Source: Adiantum capillus-veneris
Taxonomy: Eukaryota; Streptophyta; Polypodiopsida; Polypodiales; Pteridaceae
NCBI GenBank assembly: GCA_014529385.2
Contig: CM043959.1
Coordinates: 91,367,529 to 91,431,528 of the forward strand
DNA length: 64,000 nt
Reading direction: 5' to 3'
Both the position numbers and the translations under genes were made by a program. Below, one piece after another: positions 45,753 to 57,236 of this stretch (position 1 is its first letter; each line of letters begins with the position of its first letter). Below the pieces are notes generated by a model that saw only the letters and a list, made by a program, of their open reading frames with translations, did no database searches and was not told where the DNA came from.

Positions 45753-46480
45753 AAAAAATACTCTTACCCACAATGAGAGTGTGATGAATCATAAGCCAAA
45801 GGAAAGAAGTCACCAAAGTGCACCCCAACAAAACCCACAGATTTAGTACAATAAAGCTATCAAGCAAATTTGGATCAGGAAGGATCAAGTTTCCAAGGGG
45901 ATGAGCAAAAAGAAATAGCAGATAGCTCTCTAATGCAAATTACTACAAACAGGAAGATGAAACTAAACTCTTGTCAAAAATAGATATGGGTACCAAAGAA
46001 GTTACTCAGGGCTCAAAGCCACCATACCAGACTTGGATTCAAAAGCAACAACCTCAGGAACTACCAATACACACCTTCCACAAACAAACAATGGCAAGTT
46101 CCAATCGACTAATACCCAAAGTTCAGATTGGGCAACCTAAGCAAAGAACAATCACAGATACAAAGAAAATGAGCAGCTTGGCTTCACAAAATCTATTGAC
46201 CATCAAAGAAAGAGCAAGGATAATGGAGAGCTTATTGTTTAGAAGACTTCACCAGGAGCATACTTCCATACAAAGCTTCAACATCGACTGCCAATAAGCA
46301 TTAGGCTTATACCTTCCTCTTGCACAACATTAATTTTTCCATGCATTGCTTGAGAATGCGTATAGGGCCACATTACATGGCCACCATTAGCACTTTTTTG
46401 AGTCCCATACACAGCACATGCTCGAGGACGCTATACTATCATCTAGGGGAACTTCGACTAGGAAGGGGGGAGGCACTGGC
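45753..46480 (+). other. 3' region of element I
   Basis: Broken polar frames rich in Gln, Lys, Thr and Ser continue to about 46300 (for example HTFHKQTMASSNRLIPKVQI). AGGAAGGGGGGAGGCA at 46460-46475 resembles a polypurine tract. Confidence 0.5.
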
Positions 46481-47080
46481 ATTTTCAATGCGGAACCGAC
46501 ACGCTACAAGTCTAAAAAAAGGCATTGTTTTCCTTGATTTTATGGGTTTTTGTGTTTGATTGCGAGTATTTTGGTAAACCCAAGTAGATATGCCCTTAAA
46601 TATTGTGTGGTAACATATGACAATTGACAAACACCAAGATGAACCTCTAGGTGTGTGTGTGTATATATATAAATTTTCATGCAAAAAAAGTGAGAAAACG
46701 GAACAATTCGGCCAAAAATACTATGATAGATGTATCTAGTGGTTTATTATACTATTATCTAACTATCTTGATTTATGGAAAATTTTCGGATCAAGTTAGA
46801 TATTTTTATCTATTTTTGATTATTTTTTCAATAAAAAACAAAGAAAAATAGAAAAAAGCAGGTGAAATGACGACATGGGGACGAAAGAAAAATATGGGAG
46901 TGATCAATAAGTGAATGAAAGCTTATCGTGAAGACCGGGTACAAATATGAGAAAAGTTGCCGAAAGCCAATTTGATCGGTTTTGGAACTAGATGACATGT
47001 GTTTGAAAAACAGAGCAACCGGAGTCCAAATGAAGAAATTTTTGAGTCTAAAGTACATTTCACAACAAGATAAGGACACA
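46481..47080 (+). other. AT-rich stretch, possible 3' LTR of element I
   Basis: Non-coding and AT-rich. TATATATATAA at about 46660 may be a promoter. It follows the polypurine-like tract, so it could be the start of a 3' LTR cut by element F at 47081. No second copy is available to test this. Confidence 0.35.
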
Positions 47081-48004
47081 TGTTTGTTAGCAGCAAGCTA
47101 ACCTAAATATCATTTTTTGGAGCTCTCATTGTAAAAACACTTATTATTTTAATAAATCAAAAATATTGTAACTCCTATTTTTCGGAGAAATCTTTGTAAT
47201 TGATGAGTCGGAGCTACAAGCTTCAAGATTGTATCAACCTGTCATTACCCATCTTTAATTAGAGCTCCCAGATTATTAGTTTTGACCACCAAAAACCTTG
47301 GCTAGGGTATAAAAGCCAATTTTTGTAAGTTATTTTTAAGTTTTGGATAATGAAATACACAGTGTGAGCTAACAGCGCTCACTTCTTTCCTTCTCGCGCT
47401 TCCTACTCTCTCCCCGATTGTCACATTGTAGTCGCGTTTGTTGTGTTGCAACCGCAGTTAAGAGCTCTACGCATTAACGTAAGCATTTTACGGTATTTCG
47501 TAGCTTTTGGCGTCGCCAACCCGCGGCCTAATTTCATCATAAGTAGAAATTTACACTTCAAAAAAAAAAACTAAGCATAAGCGGGGTATTGGTGCATCAT
47601 TGCTAAGCATTTACATGCATTCTGGGTCGAAAACAACTAGGTCAAAAATCCATTGCTGTTAATAATCGTGATTTTTGCACTTGACCTAAAGTGGGATTTG
47701 AGACCATAAGCATGTGTGCTTAGGCTTTATAAACATGTTTTAGAAGTTTCGTTACATTTGGATGTCATTTGATGGTGTAACGGATGTGAGTTGTTTGCCG
47801 ATGAGCGATTGGCTTTTGGTGATTTCAATCACTTGAGTGTAGCTAGAGTTAGATGTGAGTTGTTTGTTGTTTTTCGAGAGATTGACAACCTCTTGTAGCC
47901 TCTATGCACTAGTCGAGTCAGCTTCGTCCCATGAATTGACAATTTAATCGTGGTTCTCGCTAAATCTGCAATAAAATAAGAGTGAGGTTAGACACCCATC
48001 CACA
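47081..48004 (+). repeat. 5' LTR of element F (924 bp)
   Basis: TGTTTGTTAGCAGC ... ACACCCATCCACA. The first ~760 bp recur at 50733-51494, and an inverted copy split by element E occurs at 58068-53347. A TATA-like GGTATAAAAGCC is at about 47307-47318. Confidence 0.92.
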
Positions 48005-48006
48005 TT

Positions 48007-48026
48007 TGGCGCCACTGTCGGGGATC
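48007..48026 (+). other. Primer-binding site of element F
   Basis: TGGCGCCACTGTCGGGGATC, similar to the Asp-tRNA-type primer site TGGCGCCGTTGCCGGGGA known from plant Athila-like elements; two bases after the LTR. Confidence 0.85.
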
Positions 48027-48213
48027 GAAGAGACCTAAACTAGGAAAAAACACGAGCGTTTTGTGAAGTTATCCTTTAAACTTCCTCTAAGATCTCCTAG
48101 AGTAAAAACTTTCTTTTAGAAATCGCATAGCTTAAGATTGTCGTCTTTTGTTGTGTAGAGGTAGCTTGGAAGAGAGAGAATCACTCTTATGAACGAAGCC
48201 GCCAGGCTCAAGG

Positions 48214-50693
48214 AAAGGACCCTACAAAGTGGGTACCTATAGAAGTAAAAGGACCAAGAACAAAGCACCCTGCACGGAGAGAATAAGAATATCCAAAGGA
48301 TCTATTGGAAAGAATGTATCAAGAGGTAGAGGCATTGAAGTCAAAAGAAGCTCAAGAAGCAAAAAGAAAAGCTAGAGCAGATGCGGCCGAACAAGAAAAA
48401 CAAGCAGAAGAAGCAACTGCACAAGGAGAGGCCCAACATGAACAAGGTGACATGTCTCTCTGACCTTCTTCACATGCTACAAAACAACACGACCACCCCA
48501 TGCCAAGCCCTCCACCATCACGAGCAGATAGAACCACACAAGCTGAGCCCACTAAAGAAAAAGAGCCTGAACTTAAAGAAGCAACAGAATCTGCACAAGT
48601 GGCAGCAACTACTCAGGAGCAAGCCAAAGCAAAAGAACCAGAACCGCAAAGAGAAGCAAGTCCTACACAAGAGGAGTCAACAAGGTTTGAGCAAACAAAG
48701 GAACATGAAACAGAGAAAACCCCTTCTACCTCCACCCAACAAGAAACAGCCGAGGCATCCACGAAGCCTCAAGATGACAAAGTAGAGGAGGGTCAAGCAC
48801 AACCATCAGGAGAACAACAAACCCGACCTCTACCACAAACACCCGCAAGCTCCCCATCAAAAGAATCACAAGAGACTGCCAAAACATCTAGGCAGCTTGC
48901 AAGAAATGAAGACTGGCATACTAATGATGAGGTAGTTCTGCAAGCTAGTGAATATGCAAAGCAAATGCAGGATATGACCAAAACACCACAATCAACAACA
49001 CTTAGCCGCAACACAAAGGCTAAAGAATTGGAGATGGTGATCGACGCTCTCCAAAAAGAGTTAGAAGACAGATTAAATGTCATCACCAATCTGCAAAAGC
49101 AAGTCCAAGATTTGAAAGTTGAAGCTGAACAACACCAGCTAGCAAGGGACAAGCAGCAAAAGGAAATGAAAGAGTTAGGTGAGCTTCTCATGAAGTTAAA
49201 AAATGCCTGCAAAACCAAAGATGAACGGCTGACAGAGGTTACTAACGAACTCTTGACTACAACTCTATCAGTTCAAAAGCTCCAAGTATAGCTAGATGTA
49301 GCGAACGCCTCATTGCAATATTCAAAGCAGAGGATCAACGATCAGGCAACCTTTCTGTGAGGCAGATTAGAGAAAATCCCACAGTTGCCTTGATCAAAGG
49401 TACAGACGAAGTGTACAAAGCACTGGAGAAAAAGAATAAAGATCTCGAGCTAGAGCTAAAGCTGGAGCAGTCACAACGTAGAGACCTGGCATTAATGCAG
49501 GTACAACAAGAAGAAGAGCTGTTAAAGGAAATAGCCGAGCTGAAAAGAGTCAACCAGCTACTGCGAGATGGACAACAAGAAACGTAGGAAGAAGTAGGTA
49601 GTTCAGAGAAGCCACACATAGATATTCCCTCAGTCACTTTTGCTAAGATGGAAACACAACCAGCAGAAGGGCTAGGTGGAGAAGAAGATTTCCAAGTTCC
49701 ATTAACAGAAGCTGATGAGGTGCCCATGGTCCAACTATCAAAAGCTGAGGAAGATGCACTTAAGGAAAAGATTACACAGGAGACAGATGAGCAGTGGAAA
49801 GCAACGATGGATTGGGAGTTGAGAGTTCTTCACTTTGTCAATGTTACTCAACTCTCTCCCAATCAAATCAATGCACAATGGCATCAACAATCATTGCTAT
49901 ATCCCTTGATAAAGGTAGAGTTGCTTCAAGTTAAGGAAAGACTTTATAAAGACATGCAAATAGAAGGCGCAGATGAAGTCCACCCCAAGTGGAGAAAGAG
50001 CTGGCTGAACAAGAATCCAAGATACCTAATTCTGTTCACAAGAGCACCTACGACACTTCAAAAGGATCCAACTTTTTGTCCTGTATCAAGAGTAGGGACA
50101 TGGCAAGCACATGAGGCAATGACAAAGAAGCCGCTTACATGGCTAAATTATCTGAGATTGCCAGCTCTAGAAAAGGGATTGCCGATAGAAGAATACATGG
50201 AGAAAACCCTAACGGGCTTCATTCAATCTTCAAAAGTCTCCCCAATCTATCATGTGCCATGCTTTATAAAATTTTCCGAATGCTGCTTACCTGCATTGAA
50301 TTTTTTCATGAGCCAGAGCAAGCAGGAGCCCCATGGATGTCATTCCTCGAGGGGAATAAGGGTTTATGCTACAACCTTAGTGGCCAACCTTCCGAAGAAG
50401 TCCTCTATGACTTCTACGTCCGCTGCATGTTCTTACCTTCCCATAATATGTTGGCGTTTAAGGAAGCGTTCTACACAGGGTTCTTCACTTGGCGAACGAA
50501 GATTTTTGGGCCAGTGATCAACAACCTGACTTAAAGGTTTGTAGGTTACTCCATCGTGGAGCTTATAAATAGAGTCACTATGCAATTTTTACAGGTGCAA
50601 GACAAAGAAAGAAAGATTAGATACGAAAAGGCTCTACATGCACTTAAAGACCGCCTCGCCAGCTGTCAACCCAAAGAGTATTTCAGCCCCTAA
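48214..50693 (+). pseudogene. Coiled-coil gag-like gene of non-autonomous element F
   Basis: A broken gene for a long, charged protein, shared with elements G and H. It starts with KDPTKWVP-like text homologous to G residues near 59870, then LLERMYQEVEALKSKEAQEA. From 48500 (MPSPPPSRADRTT) a 263-codon frame is rich in Glu, Gln, Thr and Pro and ends in heptad-like coiled coil (LQKELEDRLNVITNLQKQVQ, DLKVEAEQHQLARDKQQKEM). After stops near 49289 and 49357, the conserved pieces are VYKALEKKNKDLELELKLEQ, SKAEEDALKEKITQETDEQW, WHQQSLLYPLIKVELLQVKE, KNPRYLILFTRAPTTLQKDP, TWLNYLRLPALEKGLPIEEY and AFYTGFFTWRTKIFGPVINN. The end is ALKDRLASCQPKEYFSP, stop at 50691. No protease, RT or integrase is present. 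Compared with G, F lacks about 1 kb at the N-terminus. Confidence 0.75.
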
Positions 50694-50718
50694 AGCTGTG
50701 TCAAGGGACGACACAGGC

Positions 50719-50732
50719 GAGGAAGGGGAGAG
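50719..50732 (+). other. Polypurine tract of element F
   Basis: GAGGAAGGGGAGAG directly precedes the 3' LTR. Confidence 0.85.
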
Positions 50733-51494
50733 TGTTTGTAGCAAGCTAACCTGGATATCATTTTTTGGAACTCTCATTGTAAAAACACTTATTATTTTGA
50801 TAAATAAAAAATATTGTAACTCCAATTTCGGATAAATCTTTGTAATTGATGAGCTGGGGCTACAAGCTTTCAGATTGTATCAACCTATCATTACCCATCG
50901 TTAGTTAGAGCTCCCAGATTATTAGTTTTGACCACCAAAAACCTTGGCTAAGGTATAAAAGCTAAATTTTGTAACTTATTTTAAAGTTTTGGATAATAAA
51001 ATACACAGCGTGAGCTAACGGTACTCACTTCTCTCCTTCTCACGCTTCCTGCTTCCTCCCCGGTTGTCACATTGTAGTCGCGTCTGTTGTGTTGCAACCA
51101 CAGGTAAGAGCTCTACGCATTGACATAAGCATTTTATGGTATTTTGTAGCTTTTGGCGTCGTCGACACGCGGCCTAATTTCATCATAAGTAGAAATTTAT
51201 ACTTCAAAATTAAAAACTAAGCTTAGGCGGGGTATTGGGGCATCATTGCTATGCATTTTGGGTCAAAAACGACTAGGTCAAAAATCCACTATTGTTAATA
51301 ATCACAATTTTTGCACTTGACCTAAAGTGGGATTTGAGACCATAAGCATGTGTGCTTAGGTCTTATAAACATGTCCTAGAAGTTTCGTTACGCCGATGTC
51401 ATTTGATGCTGTAACGGATGTGATTTGTTTGCCGATGAGCAATTGGCTTTTGGTGATTTCAGTCACTTTAGTGTAGCTTGAGTTAGATGCGAGA
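50733..51494 (+). repeat. 3' LTR of element F, truncated
   Basis: Matches 47081 to about 47855 of the 5' LTR with scattered substitutions and small indels, then stops at GTTAGATGCGAG. The final ~150 bp of the LTR are missing. Confidence 0.9.
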
Positions 51495-52368
51495 GAAAGC
51501 TTGGCGCTCGGATCTTCTATGACTCCGTACGACGCACATGACACATCGATCGGCACCAGATATGAGAGGTAGACTCATTACCATAAGCTTTTTTTGTTCT
51601 CCACTCCCTTTGTCACGAACGGCAATGTGGCTTCGCGGGGAAGAAACCGAAATGGACTCGCAACACATCATTCACCCAACTGGTAGCTACAAGACTTGAC
51701 AAGGGGTTGATCCTAACCTAAATGAACACCTCTATGACCACCGATGCGGGTTTAGGTCAATCAGAAAAGCCCTAACCTCTTCGGGTACAAAAGAGACTGA
51801 TCGGGAAGGAATTGCCAAAACGACGCAAAACTTCATGAGAAGTTATGTCTCAAGCATGTCTATAAGCCAAGTGAGCCTCCTCCCAAATCAATCATCAAAA
51901 GGTGGGCCAAAACATTGGGTAAGGCTTCGGGTCCGCAAAGTGTCATTTGGGCCTCACAGCTGAGCTAGGTGTCCGTTTGCCACCAAACGTCAAAGCCGTC
52001 ATCGACATATCATCAACAACCAACATGAAAGGTCAAACGTCAAGAAAAATTGTCGCCAACAGTCTCCATAGCAAAAGATGCTATTTGAGCGACAAATCGC
52101 CAAAAAGGGCATCTGTGAGTTCAAATGATTTATCATGGCCATAGGAGGATGTCCAACAGCATCCACATTCCGGGGAATTAAAGGTCATGAAGAAGAATAT
52201 TTGCGGAAACATGACCACAAATGAAGAAATATCTTTCAGAGACTGAAATGCCAAGCAGGGAGTTTCAAAACTGAACAACTGACTTTTAAAAGTGAAAACT
52301 AGCTAGTAGAGCTTAGGGCACAATCACAAAACACCTCAGGACAGTAAGACCATTTTTTTAATCATTGA
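51495..52368. other. Non-coding stretch between element F and the palindrome array
   Basis: No coding domain, LTR or tRNA signal is recognised. It holds short, unrelated open frames only. Confidence 0.45.
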
Positions 52369-53246
52369 AGACATCATACGTGTATGATGTCTCACAGATA
52401 GATTTGGCATAAGAAGCACTCACATGACTTCACCAAACTATTCTGCATATCCTACACATAGAGCACATAAGATTTCATCAGATTTGGAGCCAATAAGGGT
52501 ACCCAAGAACCAAAAAATGCAAAGTCTCAACCTAATTTCATTTTTTGGCTTTAGACTTATCAAAAGGCTTCAAATCATGTGAAATTTTATACACAACATA
52601 AACATAGCCTATATATCACATGCCTATGCTCAGAAATGCATTTTTCAAAAATAGACATTATATGCGTATAAAGTCTAATTTTGTCACAAAGAAGTGCTGC
52701 CAACATTTTGATCATCCATAATTTTTAAGCATATCACACCTCACCTCTACACCAAGTTTGGACAAAATAGGGAATGTTTTAATCACTATTCACATCAGAT
52801 CCAAAAACAAAGTGTCATAACCTGTTTTTATGACCTTGAGCTCAAGAGCACTTATCCAATTTTATGAGTACACCTAATAAAGCCATATATACATCATGAG
52901 CAACCTTTACAACAAGTTTCGGCCAAAAATTCCAAAATAGACATTATACGCGTATAATATCTACTAGCCCTGAATTGACAGGTTGTAATGGTTTTTGGAA
53001 ACTCTAACTCCTTGAACACATCAATGAGCTCCCCATCACACTTCAATTACAAATGGATGTGTTTTGACCTTCAAACGCTCAAAAGAGCAAAATCATGTGT
53101 GTTGAAACCTTTTGAAGCCTTTTGACACAATTCAAAAGTTCAAATTCATATCAAAGATCATGAACACCTTGCACAAGTCACACACAGCCAGCCTATGGAA
53201 TTTCGAGCTGTTTTGCATCAGTAGACTTTATACGCGTATAATGTCT
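52369..53246. repeat. Four ~24-bp palindromes at 284-286 bp spacing
   Basis: Palindromes begin at 52369, 52653, 52939 and 53223, each based on the half-site AGACATTATACG followed by its reverse complement. They carry 1, 2, 1 and 1 mismatched pairs. Spacings are 284, 286 and 284 bp. The DNA between them is AT-rich and too diverged to align convincingly by eye, although GTTTGG/GTTTCG and CAAAAT/CAAAAAT words recur in places. This looks like an old satellite-like array whose palindromic centres have been kept. It ends at the 3' end of element G near 53300. Confidence 0.8.
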
Positions 53247-53299
53247 AAAATCATATGCAGAGGCCAAACCCAACAATTTTCAACACAAGCTAGTGAACC

Positions 53300-53371
53300 A
53301 TGTTGTATACTGTGGGATGCATGTCTAGCCTCACCATGTTGTATACTGTGGGACGCATGTCTAATCTCACC
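53300..53371. repeat. 36-bp tandem repeat at the 3' end of element G LTR
   Basis: Two adjacent copies of CCATGTTGTATACTGTGGGA plus YGCATGTCTARYCTCA. The right copy contains the terminal bases of the G LTR (CCCACA on the minus strand) plus flanking sequence. Confidence 0.85.
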
Positions 53372-53432
53372 ATCCTATCTTATTGCAGTATTAACGAGAA
53401 CCACGATTAATTTGTCAAACCATGGGACGAAG
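53347..53432 (-). repeat. 3' LTR of element G, distal part
   Basis: Minus strand ends CATGCGTCCCACA, the counterpart of ACACCCATCCACA in the F LTR. It is separated from the rest of the LTR by element E. With the proximal part (57237-58068), minus the 5-bp target duplication, the LTR is about 913 bp, close to 924 bp in F. Confidence 0.85.
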
Positions 53433-53623
53433 TGTTGGGGTATAGGCGCCTGTGCCTTGCCCGGCCGCCCAGAGTCTGGGCGCCCACTGACTTGTATACC
53501 TTATACATAGCATAAGTGTATAGAGGGCTGCTCACTCTTTTGAGTCTCCCCACCCTTATCTGTGTATCGTGTGTCTCCTTCTCTCTCTCACTCTCCGTCT
53601 ATGGTGCTCTCTGATCCTCTTCA
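53433..53623 (+). repeat. 5' LTR of element E (191 bp)
   Basis: TGTTGGGGTATAGGCGCC ... CTCTTCA. It is preceded by CGAAG (53428-53432), the same five bases found directly after the 3' LTR (57237-57241). Confidence 0.95.
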
Positions 53624-53625
53624 AT

Positions 53626-53637
53626 TGGTATCAGAGC
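53626..53637 (+). other. Primer-binding site of element E
   Basis: TGGTATCAGAGC, exact initiator-Met-tRNA type. Confidence 0.92.
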
Positions 53638-55393
53638 GACAGGTGTGAGAGCGTAGATGGACGGCTTCGCGATGAACTCGTCGGCTATGGCGGAGAGGTC
53701 ACAGATCTGAGCAAAGAAATAGAGGAGGCTTGTGGACAGCCATATAGAGGCTTGCAGGAGAGCTCTCAAGAGCTTCCTAGTGCTCACAGATCAGTCCACA
53801 GTTCCTCTACAGATCAGCCCACTATGTACAACATTTTCCCTCCTCTTGGTAAGCTTTGCAACGGCTACATCGGCGACAGATTGGAGCTTGGAGCTTCCAT
53901 AGACATGGAAGCATTGTGAGATTGACGCATTCAGCTCACGCATCAAGGTGGGAAGTGAGTTTGAGCTTTTCTATGAGCTCAAAGAAGCACATAAGAAAGT
54001 CGTTCAATTTTTGGCAGTTTGGCAGCAGTCTACTGTTTTGCTCATAACTTGAGTTACAAAGCTCCGATTCCAAAACTTTTTGGTTCAAAACAGAGCTGGC
54101 TTCAAGCTCTATGACTTTGTAGAAGGAATCATTTTCTGATTCAGAGTGCAAGTGGGTCTGAAATTAAAAACACAGAGACTGTTTTTCAGGACAGTTTTGG
54201 GTTCTGTTGTTTTCTTTGCTGCAGACAGCTTACCGTGCACACTGTAGGTAGCAGGCACATATGAGATGTTACAAGATTGAGTTTGACTCCCAGGTACAGT
54301 TGAGTCTAGTACTCCCATAGGTGTTGCCAGTTGCAGTTGAGTGGTTCTTCTGCAGTGTTGTGGCTTGTATACATGGTCTTTGAGCGGGTAATGCTCTATG
54401 TATGCTTATGTGGTGAGTAGTAGATCTTGTGAGCAAGTGCAAAGGTTAGTTGTGGATGACATGTATGATCACGTGTGGTACTCTTTGTGAGCAATTGTTG
54501 GACACAGGTTTGCAGAGCTTATGCATGTATGTTGAGTATATATAGTTTGATGCGCATTGATTGCTCATTGTATTGAGCTTGCAGGACAATGGTTATTTTG
54601 TGTTGATAGCCATTGTGCGTTGAAACTCTGGCAAAATTTTCCCAGGAGTTTTATGCGTATCATTTATGCGATCTAGGTAGAGATTGCGGGTTGCACTCAG
54701 CATTTGCGTGCGGTGTTCTCTGCATGTGGGAGATTTGTGCGTGTGTATGTATCGATACCGCACAGTGTGGGCTTGGTGATTAGCTCACGGTTTGACAGGC
54801 ATCAGTTATCTTGGCACACTCACAAGAGTGAATATTGTGATGTATGCTTGTGTGGCTACGAGCTAGGTAGCCGGATTCGAGCACTAATGGCTTGAGGTTT
54901 TTCAGCAGGTTTCAGCTACAGGTTTACAAGTTACATGCAGGTTTGAGGGCTTATTTGGGCACTGAATTTTCAGCCATTGTTTCCTCTTTGCAAGTGTCCA
55001 TGTATGGCTCAGTTGTAGGCTGATCTGGGACGCGTTTGTGACTTGTTTATGCAGCTGTTTAAGAGCTGAATTTTGGGGCTGTTTTGGGGCTGATTTGTAG
55101 CCATATTTTACAGCCATACAGGAGATTGGTTTACTCTATAGGAGCCTCGTACACTTGACATTTGGGATTTGCATCATTGCCATTTGGTGGAGCACAGTGT
55201 GGTTACACTACTGCAAGAGATTTTATGCGTGGATTTGCATGAGCATTGTAGGTGCTGGTGAGCTCTTTTTCGGATAGCATTTTCTCGTTGCAGGTTGCTT
55301 CTTTTGGATTAGTTGAGTGCATTTCATTGCTACTGTACCTAGAGTAGAGTTATAGCTCTTGGTTATTTTTGACATTCACTTATAGTAGTCAAT
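53638..55393 (+). other. Long untranslated leader of element E
   Basis: About 1.75 kb without a recognisable domain, equivalent in position to the leader of D. An uninterrupted frame at 53569-53919 crosses the LTR boundary and is not credible as a gene. Confidence 0.6.
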
Positions 55394-56113
55394 ATGTGTG
55401 AGGCTTTTGAGTCTAGGACAATGACTCATGAGAGACGGTGTTTTCGTTCGTGTCGACACTTGAGATGTTGGCATTGTGGTCACACAGGGCACATTAGATG
55501 GCGATGCTTTCGTCGTATGAGACAACACATGAGACATGCTAGTCTCAAGGATGCAGTAAATGCTATAGGCTCCGTTGACTTGACAATTGCAAGATCAGAT
55601 ACAGAGTCTGAGTACCCTAGTGACAGTGAGGTCACATTTGCTTCCTGTATTACTCCTGATTTTTTGACGTCTAAGGATAGTACACTTCTTTTGCAGTGGG
55701 TGCTAGATAGGGACGCTACTTTTCATGTCACTCCGTATCATGACTAAGTGCATGGTAGTGTGCAATTGGCAGATGGGTCACTGCATGAGATTGCTGGTTC
55801 AGGAGATGTGAGACTGTCATTACCGAGCGGTGCATCGTACATGCTCAGAGATGTGCATCGTGCCAGATTTGACGATGAGTTTGATCTCCGTTGGTCAGCT
55901 CAGGGATAGTGGATGTCGGGTATCGCTGCTGGAGCGATATTTTGCGTTGCATTTGGGTTTGCTAGTGATTGCGAGAGGTGCTAGAGTTGGCACATGGTAC
56001 CCATTGCATGTAGTACTGGTGCGAGAGGTGCTAGAGTTGGCACATGGTACCCATTGCACGTAGTACTGGTGCGAGATGGTCGAGTCTCAATCTTGTTGCA
56101 TCCATGCAGAGAG
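55394..56113 (+). pseudogene. gag-protease fragment of element E
   Basis: The counterpart of the D gag, but the capsid N-terminus is gone: the frame starts just before the zinc knuckle (CWHCGHTGHIRWRC). It continues to the dead protease block WVLDRDATFHVTPYHD, where the triad Asp-Ser-Gly is Asp-Arg-Asp, then stops at 55745-55747. Fragments of the following block (SGDVRLSLPSGASYMLRD, TMSLISVGQLRDSGC) lie in shifted frames. A 50-bp segment is tandemly duplicated at 55971-56070. It is more decayed than D. Confidence 0.82.
55971..56070. repeat. 50-bp tandem duplication within element E
   Basis: GCGAGAGGTGCTAGAGTTGG and the following 30 bp occur twice, starting at 55971 and 56021, with one difference. 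Confidence 0.92.
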
Positions 56114-56964
56114 CGAGAGACCCGGACAGTCTCTTTTGCTCATGGGTTGCAGGGTGCTTTGCATGGAGTGCAGAGCAGTGAGCTCATTGTGCACACAGTT
56201 GGGGCACGACTTGAGCAGCCACACAGAGAGGTGACAGAGTCAGACATGCATACTTTGCTAGTGACTGAGCAAGCAGAGAGTTAGTTGTGCGAGATACTTC
56301 TATGCAGGATAGACAGGTAGAGCGGTCTTGCTCTAGTGAGTCACGACAGGAGGACGTTGTGCAAGAGTCAATGCATAAGGAGTTAGAGCATGAGAGCTCT
56401 AGTGAGTCATAGCAGATTGAGTGGTCATGTTTGCAGTGGATGATTGCAGAGGAGGCTGAGACGTCAGTGATTATGCAATCATTCCTTTCTATGCTCGACA
56501 GTGAGCATGGGGATATAGTTGTGCAGGATATGTCTTCCAGCAGACACCTAGAGCAGCTGGTTTGCTCTGAGGTTGCACGATAGGTTGATGCGTCTTTTGC
56601 GGACACTCAGGAGATGCATGTGGTTGACACGCCTTGTCAGTTAGAGATGCCTATTGCCAGGGATATATATGTTGATGCATGCTCCATAGAGCTAGCAGGG
56701 TCCGCTAGCATTGCATCGGCATTCGGTGGTCTCATGTATGAGATGCTGATCTTGAGACCGGATATCGTAGCTGCAGTGGGAGCGTTTGTAGTTGGGGTTG
56801 TCAGTCGTTTGTTGACTGATGATGGCATAGTGCACGAGGGAGATATGCAGGTATTGCGTACATACTTGCAGTACGTGTGCGGTACGTCTGGTGGTGTATG
56901 GACTTACACGGGAGGAGGACAGCCGGATGCACACGACCACAGCCAGCCAGTGGGCATCGGTTGA
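56114..56964 (+). pseudogene. Acidic ORF and copia pol remnant of element E
   Basis: Collinear with the D frame at 37625-38437: LHGVQSSELIVHTVGARLEQ, HREVTESDMHTLLVTEQ, then broken text through the acidic repeat region (stops at 56281, 56408 and 56581), and an open end at 56614-56964 with PIARDIYVDACSIELAGSAS, FGGLMYEMLILRPDIVAAVG and LQYVCGTSGGVWTYTGGG. High similarity to D over the whole length shows that the unusual architecture was replicated as a unit. E is the older copy, judged by its stops and LTR divergence. Confidence 0.75.
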
Positions 56965-57030
56965 GAGCGGTTTTCTCTCGCCTTTTGTAGTCTTTAGACT
57001 AGGTTCTCTTGCTTAAAGACACAGTCGCCT

Positions 57031-57236
57031 TTAAGTGGGAGGTTGTTGGGGTATAGGCGCATGTGCCTTGCCAGGCCGCCCAGAGTCTGGGTGTCCACTG
57101 ACTTGTATACCTTATACATAGCATAAGTGTATAGGGGGTTGCTCACTCTTTTGAGTCTCCCCACCCATATCTATGTGTCGTGTGTCTCCTTCTCTCTCTC
57201 TCATTCTTCGTCTATGGTGTTCTCCAATCCCCTTCA
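57031..57236 (+). repeat. Polypurine tract and 3' LTR of element E (193 bp LTR)
   Basis: TTAAGTGGGAGGT at 57031-57043 precedes the LTR (57044-57236, TGTTGGGG ... CCCTTCA). By eye it differs from the 5' LTR by roughly 15 substitutions and a 2-bp indel, about 8%. CGAAG follows. Confidence 0.93.

Noticed and set aside
48793-49218. 141-codon Cys/Ser-rich antisense frame in element F
   Set aside because: Shadow of the coiled-coil frame on the + strand.
52369-53246. A CRISPR array
   Set aside because: Repeats are palindromes spaced about 260 bp apart, not 20-40 bp, in a plant nuclear context.
53569-53919. 116-codon frame at the 5' end of element E
   Set aside because: It begins inside the LTR and crosses the primer-binding site; not a plausible gene.
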